Below are positions 49,501 to 61,500 of a stretch of 64,000 bases of DNA, one piece after another. Below the pieces are notes generated by a model that saw only the letters and a program-made list of their open reading frames with translations, was not told where the DNA came from and did not search any database. Each line of letters begins with the position of its first letter. Position 1 is the first letter of the stretch. The stretch spans positions 434,001 through 498,000 of the forward strand of contig NC_092796.1 of NCBI RefSeq assembly GCF_918797505.1, read 5' to 3'. Origin of the DNA: Bemisia tabaci. Lineage: Eukaryota > Arthropoda > Insecta > Hemiptera > Aleyrodidae. The position numbers were made by a program, and so were the translations under genes.

Positions 49501-52500
49501 GAAATTTCCATTTATAAAGTTATTTTTAAATACTTAATTTAAACAAAAAAAATCGGATTTCGACCATTAAGAGTTAATAATATTTGGTCCGTCCCGACGC
49601 GACGCGGCGCGCCGCTAAAATCGCCGCAAAGGGAGGACTGCACGTCATAATCCTTGACTCTCTGTCCCGTTTTTACCACCATTTTAATGAAAGTGTATCC
49701 CTGAATTGTAACGATTCAGAATCTCGGATTGGGTTTATAAAATTCATTTTTTTAAAATGAGGTATGAAACGAGCGAAAATATTGCGTCAAAATTTCCGGC
49801 GACAGAAGAAAATCCGCGGAAATTCTTTAGAAAAACTGTATTTGCCGTTCGTAACAAGAATGATTAAAAATAAGACATTATTTGAGGTCTGCAACGTTGC
49901 AGTCGGAGCTTAATACGCTTCCTTACGCGTATGGGAAAGGATATTTGAACTCATTCAAGGCAGGCGCAGTGATACGACTATTCGACCACGTGTGTAAGCA
50001 TGTTGCTGCCAGCCGGATTGAAGGCGCGCCACACTCCAGCAATTACTCGGGTTCCGTCCCTTGCGATCTCCCTGGCAGGCGCGCCGCTAAAATCGCCGCA
50101 AAGAAAGGACTGCACGTCATTATCGTTGACTCTCTGTCCTGTTTTTACCACGATTTGAGTGAAAGTGTATCCCTGAATTGTAACGATTCAGAATCTCGGA
50201 TTGGAATTAAATAATTCATGTTTCAAAATGAAGTATGAAACGAGTGAAAAAATTGCATTTAAATTTCCGGCGACTGAAGAAAATCCGCGGAAATTCTTTA
50301 GAAAAACTGTATTTGCCTTTCGTAACAAGTCGTAACATTATTTAAAGTCTGCAATGTTGCAGTCGGAGCTAAATACGCTTCCTTACGCAGGTAGGAAAGG
50401 ATATTTGAACTCATTCACGGCAGGCGCAGTGATACGACTATTCGACCACGGGTGTAAGCATGTTGCTGCCAGCCGGATTGAAGGCGCGCCACACTCAGCG
50501 ATTACTCGGGTCCCTACCGTGCGATCTCCCTGGCTGGCGCGCCGCTAAAATCGCCGCAAAGGGAGGACTGCACGTCATTATCCTTGACTCTCTGTCCCGT
50601 TTTTACCACGATTCGAGTGACAGTGTATCCCTGAATTGTAACGATTCAGAATCTCGGATTGGGATTAAAAAATTCATTTTTTTTTAAAATGAGGAATGAA
50701 ACGAGCGAAAATATTGCATTTAAATTTCCGGCGACTGAAGAAAATCCGCGGAAATTCTTTAGAAAAACTGTATTTGCCTTTCGTAACAAGAATGATTAAA
50801 AATAAGAAATTATTTGAGGTCTGCAACGTTGCAGTCGGAGCTAAATACGCTTCCTTACGCGCGACGCGACGCAGCGCCTGCCTTTTAGCGGCTCTGGTGC
50901 TTGCACTAGAGCTGCTATTCCGGACGGTCCCAGCTGGGGAGTATCAATGGACCATGTTACATTGGAGAGACCGCGCGTTGGTTGATGGGAATCGGCGCCA
51001 TTTTCGACTATGCACCTTGTCATGACTTTATTTTATTGCATATTGTTTTATTGTTAGCCAATGCTATGTTGTGTAGTGTATTTTTAGAATCATGGTGATA
51101 CAGTCAATAATTCAAAACTTGTCTGTGCTTTAATCTCGTGATGGAAAAAATGTACTTTACGTTCAAAATTTCAAATTTTGAATTTTAAAGTTTTCGCGGT
51201 TTTTTGGAAGAATGCAGTGGTTGGAGCTTCCTAGGCAAATTACTCGATATCAGCTGATAGCAAACAAAGGTTACCAAGGAAACCATGTGTCTAGGCCCTC
51301 ATTCTTGACTACAACTACCGTCGCCAGAGCCGCTTTCCGACGCGAATGCGTTGGAGCTTACTGCTTGTTTACTTTGTATCTGCTGTTTATCTGCTGTATA
51401 AATATTGATAGAAATTCAGCAATCAAGTAAATTGACCAATGCCACAAATCGAAGCCGGAAGAATGCAGGAAAAATTGAGTTAAACCGTATACCTTGGACC
51501 TTGAACCTTGAGCGATGCACCGTTCCTCAATTCTTCGAATGAGGAGCCCTTCACGAGCTTTTCCATTGTTTTTTTTGTTTATTCGAGTCACTCAGGTAGA
51601 ATCCCACAGCTTGACGTTTCTAGCGGAAACGACATATCTCTCACGCTAATAACATTGGACTTAAGTGACATGAGCTTTAAAAGCTCTACAACATTAAAAG
51701 TTCGGGGTTCCATAATTTTTTGCACATCTACATCTACTACAGATGACATACATGTAAAGATCATCCTTATCGGTCCGGCAGTTCGTCAGAAATAGTGCTT
51801 CCAAGATTTTGCTTGTAGCTGTATAATATAGATTTTCGTTTGAATAAAGAACACGTTACAGAGATGCATTTTAACGACAATTTTGAGCCCTAAATTCAAC
51901 TTATTAAACGTTTAGGGATGTAATAACAAGAAAGACACAGAGCAATTCTTGGACATGTCGAGAAAATCATTAAGGCTATTCTTTTGTAAAAATAATATAT
52001 GTAAAAATAAATTTGGCAATAAGTAATATTCTTGGTTCTTGACTAAGAAACCCTTTAGAGAAACGATGCTTCTATGGATGTATGAGTACCCTCATAAGGG
52101 CAAAGAAATATGTTTAATGTACTCCAATGTGTGTGAAAACAGGTAAAAAAGCGAACTGCTCAAAGGTTGAGTTCGAGTGCGGAAACGGCCTGTGTGTGCC
52201 ACACCTATGGCTTTGCGACGGCGTCAACGATTGCCGAGATTTCTCCGACGAATTTAACTGCACAAAAACACGGTAAGTACGAACGACTTGAGCATAAAAG
52301 CAATAATGTGCGAAGATGGAAAAAGAGGATTAAACAAAAGATAAATTGGCGAGAACCAGTTGCGAGGCGTGAATAATCGATTATCAATATTTCCCCATTT
52401 GAAGCTATGGTAAAGAATCGATACGTGTTCGTTGCAAACACTTTGTTTATCGATCTTTTTTCCATAGAGTTAAATGGTGGATCAATGGATATATTGCAAT

Positions 52501-55500
52501 CAAAGCACGCAATGCCACTGGCGAGAAGTTCTTTTAGACGCCAAAGCTCACAAGAGGTTGTAGTGTGATTGAACAAATGAGTTTCGGGATAAAGGAGAGC
52601 TTTGATATATAGTGTTCCTACAGAAATATGTTGGTGATTATTTTCCCGGGAAATCAAATCATAAACCAATCGAGGAAATGAAAGGAAGAAGTAGGAGTGG
52701 TGAGGAGAGACAATAACTTTGATATTGCTAACTTGCTTGATAGATGTGTTTCTATCCGCAATGTCTTATTAGCACCAGATAAATCCAGCGACGATGTAAT
52801 GGATCGTATTCGATGTAGGTCAATCACGTGAAATATTTTGCGCCAATCCAACAGAATACAGTTAAAGGAACGAAGAAATATCAAACAAAATTGCAAGCAC
52901 CAAGGATGATGAGGCTTTCGTTGAAAAATTGAAATATTACAGGAAATTTGCAATGTTAAAATATTTGTATTTGTTTTGGTACTTTCTCCATCGTGGATTT
53001 TCTGTACACTCGGTGTTTCCAAACAGTGATTTTTATGAAAAATGTACTTGATAACAAAAACAAACAAGAACGTCACACACCGGCTAGCTTCATTTCTTAT
53101 CGTTCTGAAAAAAGTTTTGCGGTTTTCAGAGAGTGCAGACCGACCGAATTTCGTTGCACCGATGGCTCTTGTATTTCTGGCGCATTCAAGTGCGATAACA
53201 CTCCAGACTGCTCCGATGGCCTGGATGAGGTGGAATGTTGTAAGTTAAGCATACTTTTCTCCTCTACCTGCGGGCTGATAATTTCAACCTCATGACTCTT
53301 CCAACTCACCCACTTATTGAGTGACCTTGATCAATAGAGCCCTATCTCGCAATGTTATTTATTCATCAAGCTCATTCCGCAAGGCTACTGGTCGAGTTCT
53401 GATAATTGACGCACAGGAAACCTACCTGTAGCCTCACGCAGTAAAATAAATTGTCATGACGGGGAAATATATCTCTGCCATAAAGAAAGTGCATGATCAA
53501 ATGAAACGATTACATCTCTGACGGATTTGAATGGTATTAGGGAAGTGTTAGTGGTAAGTAAAGTTTTGAGGTAAAAATTGTACTTTCTTTGTAATTGACA
53601 TGCTTCAAAGAGGGAAAAACGCAATTAGTCCACTGATGGAGAATTCTGATTGTACATTTAAATTCTTAAAAACAAGCTCGTTCTTTATAAACTTTAGAGC
53701 TGTGAAATTATGTTTTTAAAAACCAAATAAATAAAATACAATTAATGGTATTTTAAATTCAGGTCCTAAAACCCACTTATACGTACCACCATAGAGTGAA
53801 AGAAAGAAAATAATTTTTAATGCGTTTAAAATTATCAAATTTAAACATTTCCGTTCCCGGAAAGAAAGCCGGAGAGCTTTCAAAGTAAACTGCCACTGGT
53901 TTTCTTGGTTGTGTGATATAATGATAATATTTCAGAAAATTTCAACATTTATTCATATCATTGTGTTTACTTTTCCAACAATTTTACGATCATAATCCCT
54001 ATGAAAAAATATATTTTTATCAGGAGAAATTTTCAACATTATAATCACTCATATGACGTTCTTTTAATCTCTGTAGCGTTTTTCAATCGAAAGAAGCAAA
54101 AGGGGGTATCGAAAAACTATATTCAAACCTGGCTGCAAGCTTTCTGCATATACGATCAATTGAAGGCAGAATGAGGAAACCGTCAATTTCGGTGTTTTTT
54201 CTGGGTCGGATGCCAGGAAAATAAACGTGTAATGCATTTTCGTTGTCGTAACCCTGTGATGCGTTGTTTCTTGTTAGATGCTGAACAAATAAAATGCTCG
54301 AGGAATGAATTCAAGTGCAGGGGCTACCCGCGTTGCGTCCAGCATGTCTTCAGATGCGACGGTGATGACGATTGTGGCGACTGGTCTGACGAGGAAAATT
54401 GCCCACCGTCGCCGCATGCACTTTGCCTCGATTCAGAATTTCGGTAATTGAATGTTCGAGTAAAAATTGAAATTCAAGTAATTTCGTTAAATGATACGTA
54501 ATTAATTTATTCAAATTTAACCGATTATCTGATTTATGTTGGGGAAAAAAAAAGAAAAAAGAAAGGATCATATCTCTTCCTCACAGTACGTTTATATTAT
54601 ATCGATCACTTCATCAATAATTTAGACTGTACAAATACAGTACAAAAGTACTGGATATGATATCGATATCTGTGCTGCGCTTCATAATCATTTTGTTTTC
54701 ATCAACCAATCGCGGTGAACGCACGGGTCGAAAGACGAGATGTTGGAGTTTTTTAGCCAACGTGCGTAAAAATTCAGCTTAAAGCTGAAATCTCATTAGA
54801 GAGGGAAAAAGCTCACACGCAAGCACAATTTTCCCTCAAAGAGATATGCTGTTCGATATGCTGTATGGACGTAACTAGTGTTGCTCCAAACAGCATATCT
54901 CTTTGAGGGAAAATTGTGCTTGTGTGTAAGCTTTTTCCCTCTCTTATGAGATTTCAGCTTTAAGCTGAATTTTTACGCACGTTGGCTAAAAAATTCCAAC
55001 ATCTCGTCTTTCGACCCGTGCGTGCGTTCACCGCAATTGGTTGATGTTTATCGCCTTGCGAGGCATTATGCGGAGCTGTTTGGATAATCGCTCACTAGAT
55101 GGCGCAAGTTTACTTGTCGCCGCGTCCGCTTGCCCAAGTCTCGGGCTGGTTTTCAGAACCTCTCGAGCTTGGTAGCAGAAAATTCAGGAGCTGCATTGCA
55201 CTGGGGATTGACCCAACAAGGCCGAAACGTGTCTGTACTTGCCCTCCTGAATGGACGTAACTTGTGTTGCTCCAAACAGCATATCTCTTTGAGGGAAAAT
55301 TGTGCTTGTGTGTGAGCTGTTTCCCTCTCTAATGAGTTTTCAGCTTTAAGCTGAATTTTTACGCACGTTGACTAAGAATCTCCAACATCTCGTATTTTGA
55401 TTTCACCCGGTTTATACTTTTTGAGAGAAAAAATCCTACAGAAGGTCAATATTGAGGCTGAAGTTTCGAAAATATAAAACAAGGTGTTTAATTATAACGT

Positions 55501-58500
55501 GTGAAACTCTTTGAAACAGGCACTGAAAATCTTGTGCATGAATCACATTGAAATTTCGTTAAAAACACTTCTTAAAATTTCATAAAACCTGACCTTTATT
55601 TACTTTTCAGCGATTTCTATCTTTAAACGAAATGCGATTCAAAGATTTTGAACAAATATATCCAAGTACTCGGTTTCCGAATTCTGAGTTTCGCTGATAT
55701 TTTCGCTTTTCTAGATAATGTAATCTTGTTCACAGAAAGTAGCTCTAAGAATAACAAATGATCTTTTTCAATTAATTACTATTACATGCATTTATCTCAA
55801 GCACATGCTCATGGGGAATTTTGCAGATGTCACAGTGGGAAGTGCATACTTCAAAAGTTTGTCTGTGATGGTGAACAGGATTGTGAATTAGGAGAAGACG
55901 AAGGTGCATGCTTGAAAGAAATCCAGAAACCATGCGCATCAGATGAGTACACTTGCCCCGGTGGTCATTGCATCAAGGTATGTTCCCTTATTGTCTCCTC
56001 TTTCAATTTCATTTTCCTTTATTTCAGGGACGATCCGTTTCATGTCTGTTGAGGGCAAAAAGTTGAATCACTCATTTTTCCGAATGATTATAGGGAAAAA
56101 TTAGACTTTTCTTCCTTATATTTTTTTGCCTCTCTCATTGAAGTTCTAAATATTATGTAATAAGTTTTATGAGGTCATTTGAATACGTTCTTCTCCATTT
56201 ATTTCGTATGGAAAATATCCTCCTCCACGGAACGTTTGGATCATCGAGCTCATTACAAAGCAGCCTTTCAACTCTGATCCTAAAATTCAATTCATCCCTC
56301 AGCCATATACGATCTTACTTGGATCTTAAATTGTAGATAGGGGGTCTCTATATTGATTTGGCTTTCCTGATCTCACAAAATCCACTTAATTTCTTTTTCC
56401 AGTCATCGTGGGTTTGTGACGGTGTCAAAGACTGCAGCTTGGGGGAGGACGAGGAGAACTGTAAAATGACGTGTTCGGATGAAACTCAGTTCGCCTGCAA
56501 CCCGGTCAACTCGACGACACCCACAGTCCCCGGGACGAGACTCAAGCTTTTGCCAACTCACGCCCTTCGTGCTCACAGAACGTGCATTCCAAAAAATCGC
56601 GTATGCAACGGGAAAAAAGACTGCCCTCGTGGAGAGGGTAACGAACATAATCATTAATTTCCCAAAAACTCCGCAATTCCATTTAATCTCAGAAGAATGG
56701 AATTCATTAAATTCTTCTAACGTTTTTTGAGAGTAAAATACTTGACTATTATAAATTCTTGAGCAGGAGGCTATCAAGTTCAGATCTGAGGAGTAAGAGC
56801 TATCGGTTAATTTTTATTTCATGGACAAAAATTATTCTGTGATTCTTTTATTCATTGCGTCTATTCGAAAAATATACAATATTTAGTAATAACTCCCTCA
56901 TTAAGCGTATTTAAATCTCAGATCCCTCCATAGTCTTGTTATACATTAAGCCTAACCAGAAAAGTTGAGAAAAGGCAAAATTGTCTGGCATTTATGATTA
57001 TCTTTCTGATGTTCCTGTGAAATATTTGCCTTGATTTTTACAGAAGAGAGGGTACCTCACGGTGATTTTCCCGTGGATTTATGTGGGTGAATTGAATAGC
57101 ATTGAAATAAAATGATCAAAATGTGTAAGGAATCACCATTTTCATGAAAAACTACACTGGGTTTCAATCAAGAAATCGTCACTCACCGGCCAAAGTATCA
57201 CAAGTATCATGAGACGTTTCAAAATTTCCGCCGCCATTTTATTTTTTACGGAGAAATTGTTCAACGAAGCCGTCCAAAAATGTTACCGAATTTTTTTTGT
57301 GCCGTCGATAAAATTCAGTGAAATGTTCAACAATGTTGTGTGTGATTGAATCAACCAATTCTCTGTGAAAAAACATAAAATGGCGGTGGACATTTTTAAA
57401 CGTCGTATGGTGTTTGTGATCCTTTGGCCGGAAGGTGACGAAATGGAGTCCTATTTTTCGGAAAGACTAAGCCATTTTGCCTGAATGCAATCCATATCAC
57501 GATACGTTTTTCACGACCGATGGAAATGAGTTAACTTTTCCCACAGCGAATCTAGCAAAAATTTTAATTTTCAGATGAAAGGAGTTGCCCAGTCCGTCGT
57601 TCAACGTGCCCCGGGAATACTACAAAATGTCATCACTTCTGCACCGATGAGCCAGACGGCTCTGACGGGTGCGGCTGTCTCCATGGCTTCATTTTGAGCA
57701 ACGACGGTTTTAGGTAATTATCACACCCTCGTTAACCTGGATTGAGTTAGTTTAAGAGCTAATATACTTTAATTAATTTGCATTCAATTCATAGTGGATT
57801 AATGTCTCATATCCTTAAGGTGATTTGTCACGAGTTCCAACGTGGTCGAGCTGGCGTGCAATATATCGCATCGATTAAGTAAATATCTTGACAAATTTTA
57901 CATTTTCAGCAGGAAAAACGGACGATTACCTTTGCGTATGAGCCTAAAGAATTATTCGAAACAAAAGAAAATGACAAAATTCAGAGAAATGAAAGCAGTA
58001 TCTGTTTTGGAAGAAAACCGCGCATTCAATGCAGTTATCGGTTTTTGTATCGTGCGCGAGGTTTTCTTCCAAAACGGACTCTGCTTTCATTTCTTTGAGT
58101 TTTGCCCATTTTTCCATTTCGGTCGATAATGATTATTCAGAATCATGCACAGGGACTGTTGTCAATTTTTAGGCTAATTATGAAACAAGAAGGAAAGTCC
58201 AACACGATTAACTCCACACGTAAATAACACGTCCACTTTAATAAGTTCAACACGAGGCGTTGAATAAGCGCGGCATGATCATGAATAATCCTAATTTAAC
58301 CGACGATTTATGGGAGGAAAAGGAAGTCTAATCGACGAGTGACAACTTGAACTTATTAAAAGAGGGAAGCTATGAAGTATATGTATGGTGCCAAAAGGAA
58401 AACAAAAACATTTCCATGTGCATATGAGCTGCGAAGCTAAAAATATAAAAATTCGTCATATAAAATAAAAAGATAGCCCAAATAATAAATGTCAAGTAAA

Positions 58501-61500
58501 ATTTATTGACATTAATTTAAAGTTTCTCTTGTCTTCAACATTACTATCGGGAAAACACAAGATATAGACAAAAAAATGTTAAAAATCGATTCAAACTTAT
58601 CGATATTCTTTGTAGTTCAAAGCAACTTCTGTCATCACAGTTTGCGTTTGGTTGATTTATGGTCAGTGAACGTTAATCTTTACTTTTCTTACCTTAACTT
58701 TTCTTAACTTTTGCAATTCTAGAGGGGGAAAAGATGAGAGAAATCGATTGGAATCCTTATGTTCTTTAAATAATCTTTGTTACGCTTTCACAGCTGTGTG
58801 GATATCGACGAATGCTCGCCAGATCACGAGCCTGTTTGCAGCCAGCTCTGTGTAAATATACCTGGATCTTTCACGTGTAGTTGCAAAAATGGATACGTCC
58901 TGCGACCAGACGGCCGCACCTGCAAATCCATGGGAGTTTCACCTGCCCTCATTTTCGCCAACAGGGTCGATGTAAGACAGGTACGATACAGCAGATCACG
59001 CATCATTACAATCTCAACTGTATAAGCTCATCCAGCCTCCTTTTTAGAAATAAAATACTGAGGAACCGAATGACTCAAAATCGAGCTGTCAGAGCTTCCA
59101 CATGCAGGATAATTTGACAAGACGATGGACCTGAGCTTCTCCTTCAATTTGTCGAGTATGCAATTCCACGACATTCACGTTTGATAAGTGGTATGCTGCG
59201 CCGAAAAATCCTCTGTGTTTGCGGTGGCCAGCTTTGACAGGTGGGTGAGTTCAAATAAGCGTCTAATTTGGTGTCCCGAGCTGTTTTAATCGTCATAATC
59301 TGAGAAACATGGGCAGATCAAATTTTTTTCTCATTTTCCACACTATTGTTGACTATTACATGCTATTTCCCACTTTATTTGGACTGAAATAAAAATTTAG
59401 GAGAACTTTGAATGTGCAAATTGCCTACATTTGTCCCAAATTTGCGTGTCCCCCGTGCCTGGTTCTTGACTTTAAATCGATGTTGCAGCATAACTAGAGT
59501 GATTATTTAAGAAAACTTTATCGGAGATGATAGGTAATGCTTTTGAATTTGAGAAAAAAAATATGTCAATTTATTTTTTGCTCCATCAATAACTTTTTCA
59601 CGCGCTAGAATCATTGTCCCGAGCAACAGTCAGCAACAGTCAGGAGAGACATGGCAACGATGTAATAAGCTCTAAATGATTGCCGTAACGTTGAGGTTTT
59701 TCCAAAAACGACTTTTTTTGTTTTGATTGAATAGTTCACACGTCGTAGATGGCAAAAATTCTGAAATTCGCAAATTTTTGTGCAAGATTAACGCCATTAA
59801 TGATGCCAAACAGAATGCTATACACGATAACTAACAGGGCGTCAAGCATACACACACACACTAATATCAGCTCGTAAAATACTTTCGAAGTGTGCGTTAG
59901 GGAAAATTTTCTCTTATTCCGATCCTCTAGGACGTGCTACTAAATATTCCGTGAAAAAAAACACCAAAATTGTCTTTACTGTTAGAGATAAGCTTAAAAA
60001 ACAGCTTATTCCATCCTGTCCCGTTCCATCTTGTCCCGTTCCATCCTGTCCCATATGTTTCCATCCTGTCCCATGTCCCAGTTTAGTGGGACAGAGTGGA
60101 AAACTGTTACAACTGAGACTTGCTTGTTTAAGCCCTGTAGGCGCTCTTTTCTACCGATTTAAGTGAAACTTGGTAACCGGGGTATTTTTCAATGGGGAAC
60201 TCGAATTTTTAGTCGAATTTTGAAAATTCGAAAATCCAAGATGGCGGACATGACCTAAAATGCTATCGCAGCGCCTAATCAACTGAGACTTGTTTGTTTA
60301 AGCCCTGTAGGCGCTCTTTTCGACCGATTTAAGTGAAACTTGGTACACGGAGGTATTTTTCAATGGGGAACTCGAATTTTTAGTCGAATTTTCAAAATTC
60401 GAAAATCCAAGATGGCGGACATGGCCTAAAATGCTATCTCAGCGCCTAATCATCGATTTACGCAAAACTTGGTACCCGGGGGTATTTTTGAATGGGAAAC
60501 TCGAATTTTTAGTCGAATTTTCAAAATTCGAAAATCCAAGATGGCGGACGTGGCCTAAAATGCTATCTCAGCACCTAATCAGTCGATTAAAGTGAAACTT
60601 GGTACCCGGGGGTACTTTTCAATGGGGAACTTAAATTTTTAGTCAAATTTTTAAAATTCGAAAATCCAAGATGGCGGACATGGCCTAAAATGCTATCTCA
60701 GAGCCTAATCAATCGATTTACGCGAAACTTGGTACCCATGCGCCGCGGGTATTTTTGAGTGGGGAACTCGAATTTTAGTCAAATTTCCGAGATTCGAAAA
60801 TCTAAGATGGTGGCCGTGGCTTAAAACACTATCTCGGTGACTAATTAATTGATTTTAATGAAACTGGACCGGAAAACCATGGTATAAGGAAAAGAAAGGA
60901 AATTTTAATAGGGGTGCAATAGGGTTTCTTATGTATCTTAGGCTACGAAATCGAAAAATTCCTGTGTTTTTTCCATCGTGCACAGATTCTCCCGGAAAAT
61001 TGACTCTTCTGGAAAAGCTAGATTTTTAAGGAAAATTCCGATTTCTCCGGAAAAATTCCGAACTTTCCCAGGATAAATCGCATCGATACAGGTAAATGGA
61101 GGTGTTCTTCAGAATCAGCGCCAAAAATCTACTCTGAAACCATTGGCAAATCTTCGGAAAATCAAAAATAATAAAAAAAAAAAAAAAAAAAAAAAGTTGA
61201 CCGGTGTAATTGTTATATTAATGTAAGTCCTCAAACTTTTCCTGGCTTTATCACCACTTCAGCGGGTACACGCCCACTCGAAGTTTTAAAATTCGGTGTT
61301 TTTGATCTATTTTGTATTGCAATATTCCAAGAAATAAAAGCTTCTTCTTGTGTGAAACGAAAACAGTGCGCATTTTGATAAACAGACGGAACTGTCTAAA
61401 CGACGAGCAGAATAAGCTCCAGATATCTTTCATGACGGATGAATTTTTTCTTAATTTTTTTGGTTCTGCAAGATATGAAAGGGTTACATGTTTTCAATTA

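Noticed and set aside
49595..50878. CRISPR array
   Set aside because: The units are about 465 bp, with no short repeat-spacer pattern and no associated genes; it is a tandem satellite.
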